Source of the DNA: Scolecobasidium constrictum UM 578
Lineage: Eukaryota; Ascomycota; Dothideomycetes; Venturiales; Sympoventuriaceae
Direction of reading: 5' to 3'
DNA length: 64,000 nucleotides
Assembly: GCA_000611715.1 (NCBI GenBank)
Contig: AZYM01000228.1
Coordinates: 123,507 to 187,506, forward strand
Shown here: positions 45,108 to 55,013 of the stretch, one piece after another
How positions within the stretch are numbered: the first letter of the stretch is position 1
Layout: every line of letters begins with the position of its first letter
Made by a program: the position numbers and the translations under genes
The notes under the pieces: generated by a model
Databases searched by the model: none
What the model saw: only the letters and a program-made list of their open reading frames with translations
Told to the model about the DNA's origin: nothing

Positions 45108-46649
45108 AGAGCTACAGACGATGAGGAACTTCCATGAATTGGGTCAATCACAGCCACTGCCCAACGAGGGCAAGCAGACGCAAGGACTAGTCGGCGCACA
45201 GCGTCTTCTCGAATCCTAGCTGACGGCAACCGCATATTTGAACGCGTTGTCACCGAAAAAGCATCAGTACGCCGAGACACCGATATGGGCCTCTGTCGCA
45301 GCTACCTCATCCAAAGGTCGACTACCTTGGAGAATTCTCACCCTTTCGGCGCAATGAGAAGGATGAACATCGCCTATGGAATATACATGGTACTTCATTT
45401 GCTGCGAAAGCAGAACAGGCGCACGCTTGGAGAGACGACACACGGTCACTGCAGGAGATTTGGCCAAGTAATGATAGATTAATTGACAATATCAGCACAT
45501 CTTGCCCATTGATTCTTCCAATGTCTCACTCGTCTTCATGAACGTCCATCACTTCACCCAAGTTAGCGTGCGCGATCCTTGTGAAAGGAAGCATATTCCT
45601 TTGCTGCTTGAATCAGTTTCGCATACGTTTACAAACACTGTCATGTTTATCCCACGATGGCAAAATCATGCCCCCAAGAACGGCTCACCTGCTCTTCAGT
45701 GGTCAGACCAACCTTTTCATTGCTCGCGCGATGCAATGCATTTCGGCGCACCGTTCCATCTACAGAAAAATTGTTTGGCTTGTCGAGCTGGACCTTCTTC
45801 ATGTGGATGTAGCCCTATGCATGGAGCACATGTCCCCTAGCAGCTATGATGCACGCAGCGACTATCCCCAGTAAACCTCATGCTGGATGATGCACGAAAC
45901 GCAGTAGCTCGGGTCGCCTTACCGCTTGGTTTTACTCGTATACCAACCTGAAGAGGGGCATTTCTTGAGCTCCTCATTGGGAATCTTGCGGTGGACAGCA
46001 AGACTCTGGGGCAATAAATTTTTGTCAGCCGCATAAGCACGATCGAGGTTCAAGATGCTTAGGGCGACGATAGCGCCGGATGGGCCGACTAACGCGGACG
46101 AAGCTGAGCTATATTCGTGTCTACTTACTGGCGGTACCTTGCACGCCCTCAAGTAAGAGCTTATTGATGCTGCATTTCTTCTTCTACCTCCTTCGCGCTC
46201 GTTCTGATCTTTTTGGAGTTCTTCTCTTACATTAACCCGACACCGGCACCTCGAGCATCATCTCAACCAGCGAGTAAACTAACCAGTCGGAGACCTTGAA
46301 AGCGCCCAGAAACGCGACACAACGCCTGTCTGAAGAGAGGGGTCTTTGGACAGCCCGCGAGAGACGCAAACGAAACTTCACACTGCGAAAGATCCTGCAA
46401 TAACCAGCTTTTTGCCAGGAGTCAGATCGCGATCAGACACGTGAGATCGCCAGGAACTGTTCCTTCCATTCCAGGCGACGTGTGCCTGTGCCTTGACCGG
46501 TCAGCTTCGACTACCCCGCCAAAGGGATTCGCTACAGTTCGCTTGGCCTTGACTTGACGTGGTTGTTTTCGCATCTCGGCTCAGATTGAGACAACTTTTG
46601 CAGGAGAGACACATTTGGCCTAAAATCAGTTTTGGAATAGCGATTCACC
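45108..46649. other. Intergenic, upstream region of the MAP kinase
   Basis: About 1.5 kb with only small non-ATG frames. It holds the 3' flank of the protease-like gene and the promoter and leader of the MAP kinase gene. Nothing else recognised. Confidence 0.55.
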
Positions 46650-48255
46650 ATGGGCGATTTGCAAGGCCGCAAGGTCTTCAAGGTGTTCAATCAGGAGTTT
46701 GTTGTGGACGAGGTGTGTATACACGCGACATTCCTCGAAATAGGCTGGAGAGCAGGACTAATATGATTGATTTAAGCGATACAACGTGACGAAAGAACTC
46801 GGACAGGGCGCTTATGGCATCGTTTGGTACGGCAATCCTGATTGAAGCATCAAATATACTGTAGGAGAAGATGCTAACAAGAGTACGTGCAGCGCTGCAC
46901 AGAATAACACCAGTGGAGAGGGAGTCGCGATCAAGAAGATTACGAATGTGTTCAGCAAAAAGATTTTGGCGAAGCGAGCACTGCGAGAACTGAAGCTATT
47001 GCAGCATTTCAGAGGTATGCTAGACTCAGGCGCGTGATACTTGATGCGTCCGCTGACAGACTACTCCTTAAGGGCACAGAAATGTACGACATCTCGACGA
47101 ATTCACGATTTTTTGGCTGATGCTAACTCCAATAGATAACATGTCTTTACGATATGGATATCCCACGGCCAGACAACTTCAACGAGGTGTACTTGTATGA
47201 AGGCAAGTATCATACGTATGAGACATTTGCACCACGTAGCTAACTGATCCGAAGAACTCATGGAATGCGATCTCGCCGCCATCATCCGCTCCGGCCAGCC
47301 GCTCACCGACGCCCACTTCCAATCCTTCATTTACCAGATCCTGTGTGGTCTGAAATACATCCACAGCGCAAATGTGTTACATCGTGACCTGAAACCCGGC
47401 AATCTCCTCGTCAACGCAGACTGCGAGCTCAAGATTGCTGATTTCGGTCTTGCAAGAGGTTTCAGCATAGACCCAGATGAGAATGCTGGTTACATGACTG
47501 AGTATGTGGCAACGAGATGGTACAGAGCGCCGGAGATCATGTTGAGTTTCCAGAGCTACACAAAAGCTAGTATGTGGTGACTTTAGCTGAGATGATTTTG
47601 GCATGAAAGACTAACGTGGCAAACAGTCGACGTCTGGTCTGTCGGTTGCATTCTCGCAGAGCTACTCGGCGGCAAGCCTTTCTTCAAAGGTCGCGATTAC
47701 GTCGATCAGTTGAACCAGATCTTGCACTATCTCGGCACGCCAAACGAGGAGACTCTGTCAAGAATTGGCAGCCCAAGAGCTCAGGAGTACGTCCGCAACC
47801 TTCCATACATGCAGAAGGTCAGTTTCCAGGCTCTGTTCCGCAACGCAAATCCAGACGCCCTGGATCTGCTCGACCGCATGCTCGCTTTCGACCCAAGCAG
47901 TCGTATCAGCGTCGAGGAGGCTCTCGAGCACCGCTACCTTGCCATCTGGCACGATGCCTCGGACGAGCCCTTGTGCCCCACACCATTCGATTTCCATTTC
48001 GAGGTGGTAGAAGAAATCCAGGAGATGAAGCGTATGATCTTGAATGAAGTCCACCGCTTCCGCCAGCAAGTGCGTGTACAGCCAGGTGGATTGCCTAGCT
48101 CAGCGAATCTGAGCCAGGCACCTCAAGTACCTGTGCCTGAGAACTACGACCGCTCAGGAAACGAATACCCACGTCCGGAGGAGACCTATGCTGGTGGTGC
48201 TGGTGGCTTGGAGAGCGACCTTGCAATGGGCGCTGACCGTATGGGGTACCGGTAG
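46650..48255 (+). CDS. mpkA: Cell-wall-integrity MAP kinase, Slt2/Mpk1/MpkA type
   Basis: Seven exons: 46650-46712, 46777-46826, 46893-47014, 47073-47083, 47136-47202, 47255-47569 and 47627-48255. They close exactly to 418 residues, the usual size for Slt2 orthologs. All kinase motifs are present: Gly loop GQGAYGIV (30-37), catalytic Lys52, HRDLKPGN (147-154), DFG (167-169) and the activation lip TEY (Thr186/Tyr188), followed by VATRWYRAPE. The kinase is the last step of the Bck1-Mkk-Slt2 cascade and phosphorylates factors such as Rlm1 to drive wall repair. The tail is short and Pro/Gly rich. Exon 4 is only 11 bases. Intron 5 starts with GC, not GT; no GT donor keeps the invariant YEELMECDLA. 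Several introns have GCTAACT branch sites. Confidence 0.97.
47203..47254 (+). other. GC-AG intron of the MAP kinase gene
   Basis: The exon ends AAG and the intron begins GCAAGT, the favoured context for the rare GC donor class. The intron has a GCTAACTG branch site and acceptor GAAG. A GT six bases on would insert residues into a conserved kinase strand. Confidence 0.85.
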
Positions 48256-48912
48256 AGAGAAATGGATGATTGATATGAGTGCATTCAGAACTGTGGAATT
48301 GAAATGATGAGCTATGAGATACCCTCTGGTAAGGGTGATTAGAATGATGCTTTGTCGGTGTACGATGGGCATGAAACTTTCGAGGCATTCATAATCGACA
48401 CTTCTTCAAGATTAGCTTCACGACCAAACCAGAGTGAGGATTCCCAGGTCTCAATTTTGCTCCAGGAACTTTCTTCTTACTGCACATTACCAAAGCACGC
48501 ATGCAAGACAAACAATACAATTGCATTTGTGTTGACAAGAATATAGTGGTGAGTTGTGTAGGCGGTCAAGTTATCAACACAAGGCAACACGACACGACTA
48601 CAACCCCAATGCCATGCGATTTCTGCGCGATAAGCGTAAATGTTCTGCTTCCTCTGGATGTTCGTCTTGAAATGTTATCGAATTTATGGGTTTTGGTCCA
48701 CAATTGCACAAGGGGCTAGTTACATCATCGTGATATCAAAACGTCAGGTACACTTTCAGCACTATGATCTCACCTAACGCGCACGATCTGCGCTACTTAG
48801 AAAAGCTCGAAAGCGCGCACGCGACTTTTGTTTCATTATACTCACATCTTCAAAGGACATAGAATCACTAGGACCGCACAACAGCACAACAGCGATCAAA
48901 CCACCATTCACG
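48256..48912. other. Intergenic
   Basis: About 660 bases between same-strand genes. It contains the 3' end of the MAP kinase and the promoter of the next small gene. No other feature. Confidence 0.6.
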
Positions 48913-49451
48913 ATGTCGTCAGAGTATCAGGGAAAGTCCAACCTCGATATCGCCACGGAGGCCGAGAGAGATCTGAATAGCTATGGCGCGAAGACTGGAA
49001 ACAGGGACATGAGCAGTTCAAGTGAGCACTCTAAGTCTTTGTGGTTGACCTTACTGACATTCCGCCCCTCAGCTGTTGAGTCCGGCGTCGACGAGAGTGC
49101 AGCAAACAAATTCGCTGGCGGCGATGTCATGTACGGCAGCGCAGCATCTGGTGCAGGGAATAATCGCGAGATCCCATTGAGCGAGGGTGGAAGCTTAGAT
49201 CCACGGACTGGAAAGTAAGTTTGACGGCCTCTTTCTCATGATGTCGAGGTTGCTGACGCATTGGTAATAGGCCGTATAAGGCTGGTGCTTTTGAAGGCGA
49301 GGGCGGACCAGAAGATAAGGATCGCATGTATGCTGAGGAGCAGGGCGGCAACGATGATGTGAGAGGGAACATCAGGCAAGGTGGTGAAACGCGACGACCG
49401 CCAGGACAGATGAGCAATTCGTCTGGTGTGCCTGCCCGTAATGTTCAGTAA
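48913..49451 (+). CDS. Small conserved fungal hydrophilic protein
   Basis: Exons 48913-49021, 49073-49214 and 49271-49451 (introns 51 and 56 bases, donors GTGAGC and GTAAGT) give 143 residues. The product is acidic-neutral, hydrophilic and Gly-rich with no signal peptide or membrane helix: SNLDIATEAERDLNSYGAKTG, then VESGVDESAANKF, NREIPLSEGG, DPRTGKPYKAGAFEGEGGPEDK and a DDVRGNIRQGG end. This string of short motifs recurs in a small protein widespread in Pezizomycotina, with no established function. The composition resembles stress-related disordered proteins, but that is only an impression. Three exons keep frame perfectly, so a real gene is very likely. Confidence 0.87.
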
Positions 49452-49836
49452 ACATCAATATGAAATATAACATGAGCAATCGGGCAGCTCATGTCCAGTC
49501 TTTGTGTCTCTACCATGCTCTTTTCGAACTCAGGTTAGATAGTCGAATGCCACGGATGTTGCGGTCGCACAGCACATCACATAGCTAGCTGATAGGTGCC
49601 GGCCTGGTTCTATTCTTTGATATGAGGAGCTGGTGGCTTGTGTCTGTGAGACTCAGCAGTCTAGCAATATCAAGTTACGCTGGTCGTCGCTCGCTCAACT
49701 TCCGCCTCCTGATCGATTTTCGGGATTTACGATGACGTCTGCATCGTGCTTGGGGAAATTGCGCGTCTCGCCTGTTCCATGAATAAGTTCCATTGAGTGG
49801 ATACATGGAAAACTCCGGATGCTCGGGCTAGGCTGC
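49452..49836. other. Intergenic, convergent flanks
   Basis: A 385-base gap between convergent genes. No feature seen. Confidence 0.6.
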
Positions 49837-50874
49837 TCATGTGGGCGGGATGCCGACATCTTGAAGGACTCTGTCGAGTAGACCACCATCCCTTTGCAAG
49901 AGCTCCCACTCTTCCTGCTTCTTCACCAGCATGGTTCCAGCCAGCATAGTCCCATTCAATGAAGCAGAGCCAACTTCGGTCCCATCGTCCTTGCAAAGCA
50001 CAGCTCCATCTCGTCTTCGAGGCACTAGCATCAATGCTTTGCTCGTGAGTCCAAGATTATAGCTGAATGGCAGATCTCCCTGATTTGTGTCGTGCAGCTC
50101 ATGTTCCCCAGGATCCTGCGCAACAAAGCGGCTGACAACGTCATGGGCCTTGTTCAGCAATCTCAAGTATATCGCGTGAAGTTCCTCCTTATCGGTCTCT
50201 TGCGATACACGTTCCCAGAAAACTTCGAAAGGCACAGTTGCCTTCAGTTCGACAATCTGATCCATGAGTACATCCCATTCGCCCTGATCATGTTCGCCTC
50301 TCATACCCTCTACTGGAAGAAACTGCAAATGTCTATGAGGCTGGCTTGCTCCGCTGTGCTTTCCGGAATTGAAGAAGCCATACAGTCGGCGACCAGGTGA
50401 GTCCTGCTCCCAGGCACGGAGGCATGCATATGCAGCGTCCAGGTCGTCAGGTTCCAAAGCCGCAGTCTGAGGCTTATTCGTTTTGGTCGCAAGGATGAAG
50501 TGACATGGTATGATGGGGAATTTGTTCAGCACCAGGTAGTGTGATGGGCTCGGTGAATCTGGAGGCAGATCGATTATGAAGAGCGCTGGATCGGGGTTCT
50601 CGAAGGGGTTGATCTTCTTCCTGGGCTCCGTATTCTGGCTTTCTCTTGGTACAGGTTTTTTTGCTAAGGAGGGCAAGTATCGTAATTGAAACTAAACCAC
50701 GAATGAGTGCTTGAGAGGTACAGCATAGAGGGTTGGATTTCTCACTGGGAGGTTCGCCTCAGTGTGAAGAATGGTTAAGGCGGATGATGAAAAGGTCAAA
50801 CTCTCTGACGCCTTAGCACTTGCATATTTAGCATCGACTAGGTCCGCCAGAGGACGTTTCAACGATTTCAGCAT
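49837..50874 (-). CDS. Ap4A phosphorylase / ATP adenylyltransferase (Apa1/Apa2 type)
   Basis: Exons 50874-50746 and 50691-49837 (54-base intron, donor GTGAGA, acceptor TTAG) give 327 residues. The splice yields ANLPFQLRYLPSLAKKP, the conserved entry of the family. The HIT-like active site reads SGKHSGASQPHRHLQFLP, with the His-Arg-His triad at 162-164. NPFENPDPALFI and HYLVLNKFPIIPCHFILAT, typical of the substrate pocket, precede it. The C-terminal adenylyltransferase domain has PFSYNLGLTSKALMLVPRR. The enzyme converts diadenosine tetraphosphate plus phosphate to ADP plus ATP, removing this by-product of tRNA charging. It is probably cytosolic or nuclear. Length agrees with yeast Apa1/Apa2 (about 320). 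Confidence 0.93.
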
Positions 50875-51209
50875 GTTGACAGTGAGTGACGATTGCGAGC
50901 ATAATTGTTACGAAGATATAAGGAGCAGGCTCGGGCCGATCTCGGCAGCTCAATCGTCCAGAATCATCATCAGAGGAAGTACTCCACGGCGCAACTCAAG
51001 GTGGCTTGTTGGAGTGTTCCTTGTAGTAAAGTAAAGCATTAGCTTCAAACTCAGGCGTTGTGCTGCACATTGTGTCTGTGTGATTACATGTCTATTGATG
51101 CTCTGCTCACAGTGCACTACAATATCAGAATGAATATGCCTCCCCAGCAATTAGGAGGCACAGTAGCGTCTTGAGAATATCGTCCAGGCGTGTGAATATG
51201 ATCAAGTCA
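50875..51209. other. Intergenic
   Basis: A 335-base gap between same-strand genes, containing the promoter of the Ap4A phosphorylase gene. Nothing else seen. Confidence 0.55.
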
Positions 51210-52634
51210 TTACAAGTCCACGTTGAGACTTTCAATGGCACCCGGCATATCCATTAACTCCTTGACATCCCACATCTTCTCTTCGCCCTTGTCTCCTTTG
51301 CCTCCAAGCCTTCTGATCATAACAGCACTGCCAGACTCCCAAGGGCGCAAGGAAGCCTTGCCCACCTCGAACTTGCGCATCGATCTTCGTGACCTCACAT
51401 ACTTCTCCACAGCCTTCTTGTCTTCGAACTCATCTCGCCTACCGGCCAAGCGTGCCATTTCTATGCGCTTGACCTGCGTCTCAACCTCAAACTCGTCATC
51501 CATGTAGAGAATGCGGCTCACAGCGTAGAGCTTGAGCAATGACTTCGGATCATTGACGATATCGTGGTGGAATGGCGTTGCGTAGACTAAGCGAAGGGTT
51601 TGGAAGCCAGACTCGAGGAGCACATCGATCAACTCTCGCATCAATGACCATGAGTAATCGTGCCGTGGATGGAATGATGGAAACTGGAACCATGTGTTTG
51701 GATTGGCGTTGCCGGCGCCTGCTACCATTCCTCCGGCTCCATTCCCATTATTCTGCGCGTTCGGATTGTGCTCATCTGGCACTTCGATGGAGATTGATTT
51801 GAGGTTGAAGTCATACACAAGTCGCTTCACGAGGTCAGACCGTAGACGCGATGAATCAAACATGCCGAGCTCGTATCGAACGTAGCCACTCATGATGCCT
51901 TTGCCTAGTGTCATGGAGTTGAAGTGCACGGCCAGTGCAGTTGGCATTGCTGCTAAGAAGTCGATCGCAGTAAGAATGTTCAAGTCCAGCACGAAAGAGT
52001 TTTCCGATATGAAGATCTCCATCGCTTCGCGATAGATTTGCTGGTTCGTTCTCGTAAGCGCCAAAGGCACGGATGGATGAGCTCGAACTGGCATGTGAAA
52101 CTTCGGTTGTCGGATCGCGATGGCATCATCGTGCACATACAGTTCACGATAAATCTGATCGCGGAGCTCGCGTGGCAAGGATAAAAATGGCCGAACAGTA
52201 TGCGCAAGTGCCCCAGGCCGTGTGGGTGAACGTGCCGCATTCTTCCACTGCTGACTGAAGTTGGCACCGTGCGCAGACCGCACTGATAGCGATGCAGCAA
52301 CAGGTCCCATCGCTTGCGGGGTTCCCTCATCCTCACTTTCCTCGTCGCCCTCAGATGATGACGAAGGCATTTCAGAGACAGTATCACCTGACACCATGGA
52401 CTCATCTTCAGCCGCCGCCACGGAAGAAGATCCTGCTGATGACATTCTTGATGCTGAAGAAGCTGGAGTTAATGACCCACTGAAAGCTTGCCCATTCCTG
52501 GCTGATGATTGCGCTTCTGCACGATTTGCAAGTCTGGCCACAGTTCTTGCTGCAGTCGGGTTGCTTCGCCTTCGCTTCGTGCTCGTCCCCACGACTTCTT
52601 CTGATCTGCGCTTCCGCGTCTGCGGAGGCGCCAT
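51210..52634 (-). CDS. F-box/2EXR-like fungal hypothetical protein
   Basis: A single exon of 474 residues from ATG 52634. The first 30 residues have two strong basic clusters (TRKRRSEEV and TKRRRS) that should send it to the nucleus. A Ser/Ala/Glu-rich disordered region follows, ending in an acidic run (EGDEESEDEG, about 94-103). At about 150 the motif FLSLPRELRDQIYRELYVHDD begins a domain common in fungi (F-box-like or 2EXR), continued by LALTRTNQQIYREAMEIFISENSFVLDL, also typical of it. The rest is mixed alpha/beta and ends in a basic-then-acidic tail. Likely a nuclear adaptor; targets unknown. It shares its motif type with the protein at 12262-13641 but not overall sequence. Confidence 0.82.
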   Translation of the reverse strand: MAPPQTRKRRSEEVVGTSTKRRRSNPTAARTVARLANRAEAQSSARNGQAFSGSLTPASSASRMSSAGSSSVAAAEDESMVSGDTVSEMPSSSSEGDEESEDEGTPQAMGPVAASLSVRSAHGANFSQQWKNAARSPTRPGALAHTVRPFLSLPRELRDQIYRELYVHDDAIAIRQPKFHMPVRAHPSVPLALTRTNQQIYREAMEIFISENSFVLDLNILTAIDFLAAMPTALAVHFNSMTLGKGIMSGYVRYELGMFDSSRLRSDLVKRLVYDFNLKSISIEVPDEHNPNAQNNGNGAGGMVAGAGNANPNTWFQFPSFHPRHDYSWSLMRELIDVLLESGFQTLRLVYATPFHHDIVNDPKSLLKLYAVSRILYMDDEFEVETQVKRIEMARLAGRRDEFEDKKAVEKYVRSRRSMRKFEVGKASLRPWESGSAVMIRRLGGKGDKGEEKMWDVKELMDMPGAIESLNVDL

Positions 52635-53240
52635 GAGAGGTGGTGCTTTCGGAACTTTATGCCAGCTAGATGCAAGCTATTCAAGGTTTGTATGCAAGCC
52701 TGACAGCGTGTAATCTCAGGTGCTGATCTTCAGGCTGCGACCGTCAGTCCACGTAGACAGATTGTGATACACTTGGATACAAAGGCAAGAGCGAGATAGA
52801 GTAGAGCAGCGCAGCTGATGACGAGGAGCGATTCTTCTGTGGTCGTAATGTTGAGTTGTGAGGTCGGCGCAGAAATGGTCAGGAAGTGGCTGACGGTCTG
52901 GCGTTCCGAGGCTTGGCATATGCGGCCTCAGGCGCCAATTCAAGCTTCTCTGAAGGTTATCACCGCGACTGTTTTGTGTTCGCGCAATCATCACACACGC
53001 AAGCTCGGGAAGTATCTGGATGCATCAAAACTGACGAAACAATAGAAGAACTTCGATGTCTTTGCGCTTTTCACGCGCAATCCGTCAAGGACGAAAATAT
53101 TGTACAATTTCGAACAACGAACGTCAAGCAGACGTGGACCTCCCTGCCCATACCAACATCTAGCTGCTGGTTCCAGAAAGTCAAACTGATCCCCAGCAAC
53201 GCCATCAGAGGTCCTCAACTACCACTCCTCCAATGCGTCT
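52635..53240. other. Intergenic
   Basis: About 600 bases upstream of the F-box-like gene and downstream of the SnoaL-like gene. A plus-strand frame (52886-53545) starts with GTG and runs antisense through the SnoaL-like gene; it is rejected. Confidence 0.55.
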
Positions 53241-53786
53241 CTACGCCGACCCCGGAAAATTCGCGTTCGTTGTCGTCTCGCCAGCGATGTAGGTCGTATC
53301 CCAATGTTCGACAATGCAGCTGCCCTCGTATCGGTAGAAGTCTGAGATTGCCGTCACGGCCGGAATCAAGCTGTCGGCCGAGTCTGGTGTCGCCTTGTAA
53401 TGTATTGTGCAGATGGGCTGCCCCTTCATGTTATAGAAGCAGCCGCTCAGTCCGCCAACGAGCTCGACAGTGGTACCTGGTAGTAGAGCCGAGAGGAACT
53501 GGACGTCCGATGCGTATGAGTCTGATGCTGAGGTGTGCTCGATGAGTTCTGGCGAGTAGAATGTTGCGAATGCAGCCTCAACGGCCGAGGCGTCATCATT
53601 GTTTGCAGCGTGGAAGAGCATCTCGTTCATGCCGTTGAAGATTTCTAGTCGCTCGGCATCGGTGACTTCGAAGCCAGGGCAGTATGAGCCACTCTGGCGG
53701 GCGCTGAGAGGTGTTGCTGATCTAGCGAAGGCAGTCGCCGGAAGGCTGAGAGCAGCAATCGCTACAGAGACGTACCTGGACAGCAT
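53241..53786 (-). CDS. Small secreted protein with SnoaL/NTF2-like fold
   Basis: A single exon of 181 residues from ATG 53786. A clear signal peptide (MLSRYVSVAIAALSLPATAFA) is followed by a short propeptide-like stretch. The mature protein has four cysteines (SYCPGF, SGCFYN, PICTIH, GSCIVE) that could form two disulfides. The helix-then-sheet order AERLEIFNGMNEMLFHA, FATFYSPELIEHTS, ISDFYRYEGSCIVEHWDTT fits the SnoaL-like / NTF2-like fold. In fungi such secreted SnoaL-like proteins occur as enzymes of unknown substrate or as candidate effectors. The HWD motif near the end is the usual signature of the fold. No catalytic role can be assigned. A TATA-like box lies about 110 bases upstream. Confidence 0.83.
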   Translation of the reverse strand: MLSRYVSVAIAALSLPATAFARSATPLSARQSGSYCPGFEVTDAERLEIFNGMNEMLFHAANNDDASAVEAAFATFYSPELIEHTSASDSYASDVQFLSALLPGTTVELVGGLSGCFYNMKGQPICTIHYKATPDSADSLIPAVTAISDFYRYEGSCIVEHWDTTYIAGETTTNANFPGSA

Positions 53787-55013
53787 TTTGATGGCGGTGT
53801 TCTTGTCTGACGATGCTGTAGGATGACTTGAGGGAAAGAGTGTCTTGCAAGTACGGAGCCAAAGAACTACAGTGCAAGCAGATGTCTTCCATCCTTCTTA
53901 TACTAAGTTTGCTTGCATTCGCATTAGGCGCCGTGCTTCTCTTTGAGAACAGGTGGAGCGGAGCTTAGACTTCTCTTCATTAAGATCAGCCAGCTTGATG
54001 TGCAACTCAGCATTCCATGAAAGCTTCGTCTCGCGTTCGGACCAATACGTTCCTCCAGCAGCCGGCTTTGAGTTTCCAGTGTTGAGGCCAGGAGAGGTAC
54101 CACATGTTTAGCTTCTTTGTGGTACGGAGCTGAGAGCATGCTCTTACAGAAGGTTTGCTTGGGGCAACTCCACCTGAAGATCGCCAGGTAAAGTATCGCG
54201 AATCGTCAAGCCGCTGAGCACGCCCAGACGCTACAATTTGCTGCATTTCCAATGACAGTCAACAGAGAAACGGGAGACCATATGCAACGTTGTCCGCGGT
54301 ACCATTGTGGACCCGCCACTGTCATGCATAGCAAGCCTTCAAGCTGCATGTGGATGGCAGTAGCCCTTTGCGACTGTCACGGAGCCTTTCTCCGCTGTAA
54401 TGAACATCATCGGAGTATAGTCCTGGCCAGTCGACCCGTCGCCGCAGTGACCTGACTATGTGTAACATGGCAAGAGCCTGCCAATGCGATGACGTGTGGT
54501 CATCGATAAGGAATCGGCACTCAGTCAAATGCTCCATTTTTCGGATGGCTTTGATATATACAACAGAGAAGAAGGACGGATTGCCTCCCTTAGCGACAAA
54601 CGTCCCATGCGACATGCGAAAGCATCCTCGCGCTCGTCGGAAAGCCAATGCTCAGTGTCCGTGCTAGCAAGCTCTTGCTCATGTCCTCCATCCATGACAT
54701 ACCGGAACAGAGAGGGGTATCAAACGAGAGTCCCGAAAGCTTCGTGTCCACCATGATCGCAGCAAGTGAACACGTTCGAGTAAGAAACGCCAATTCTCCT
54801 GCCACATATATTATATTTCCTGATGTCCATTCCCAATGCTTGTCCGTAATGCCCGCCAGCCTTGGGCATTCTCCAGCACTTGGTTTGGGCCCGCCTTTTA
54901 CGATTTGTCGTTGGTCACATAAACATTAAGAATAAGCCTCTGTGGTTTCGCCGTTGCATGCATATAATCCCAATGCACTGCTGCTGAGGCACATTATTTT
55001 GGAAACGACGCCT
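53787..55013. other. Intergenic
   Basis: About 1.2 kb. It includes the promoter of the SnoaL-like gene and the 3' end of the C2H2 factor gene. Small frames have no motif. Confidence 0.5.
53897..53904 (-). promoter_or_regulatory. TATA-like box of the SnoaL-like gene
   Basis: On the minus strand AGTATAAG lies about 110 bases before the start codon, a usual distance for a fungal TATA element. Prediction only. Confidence 0.35.

Noticed and set aside
52886..53545. Plus-strand frame of 219 codons
   Set aside because: GTG start, and it overlaps the well-supported SnoaL-like gene in antisense.
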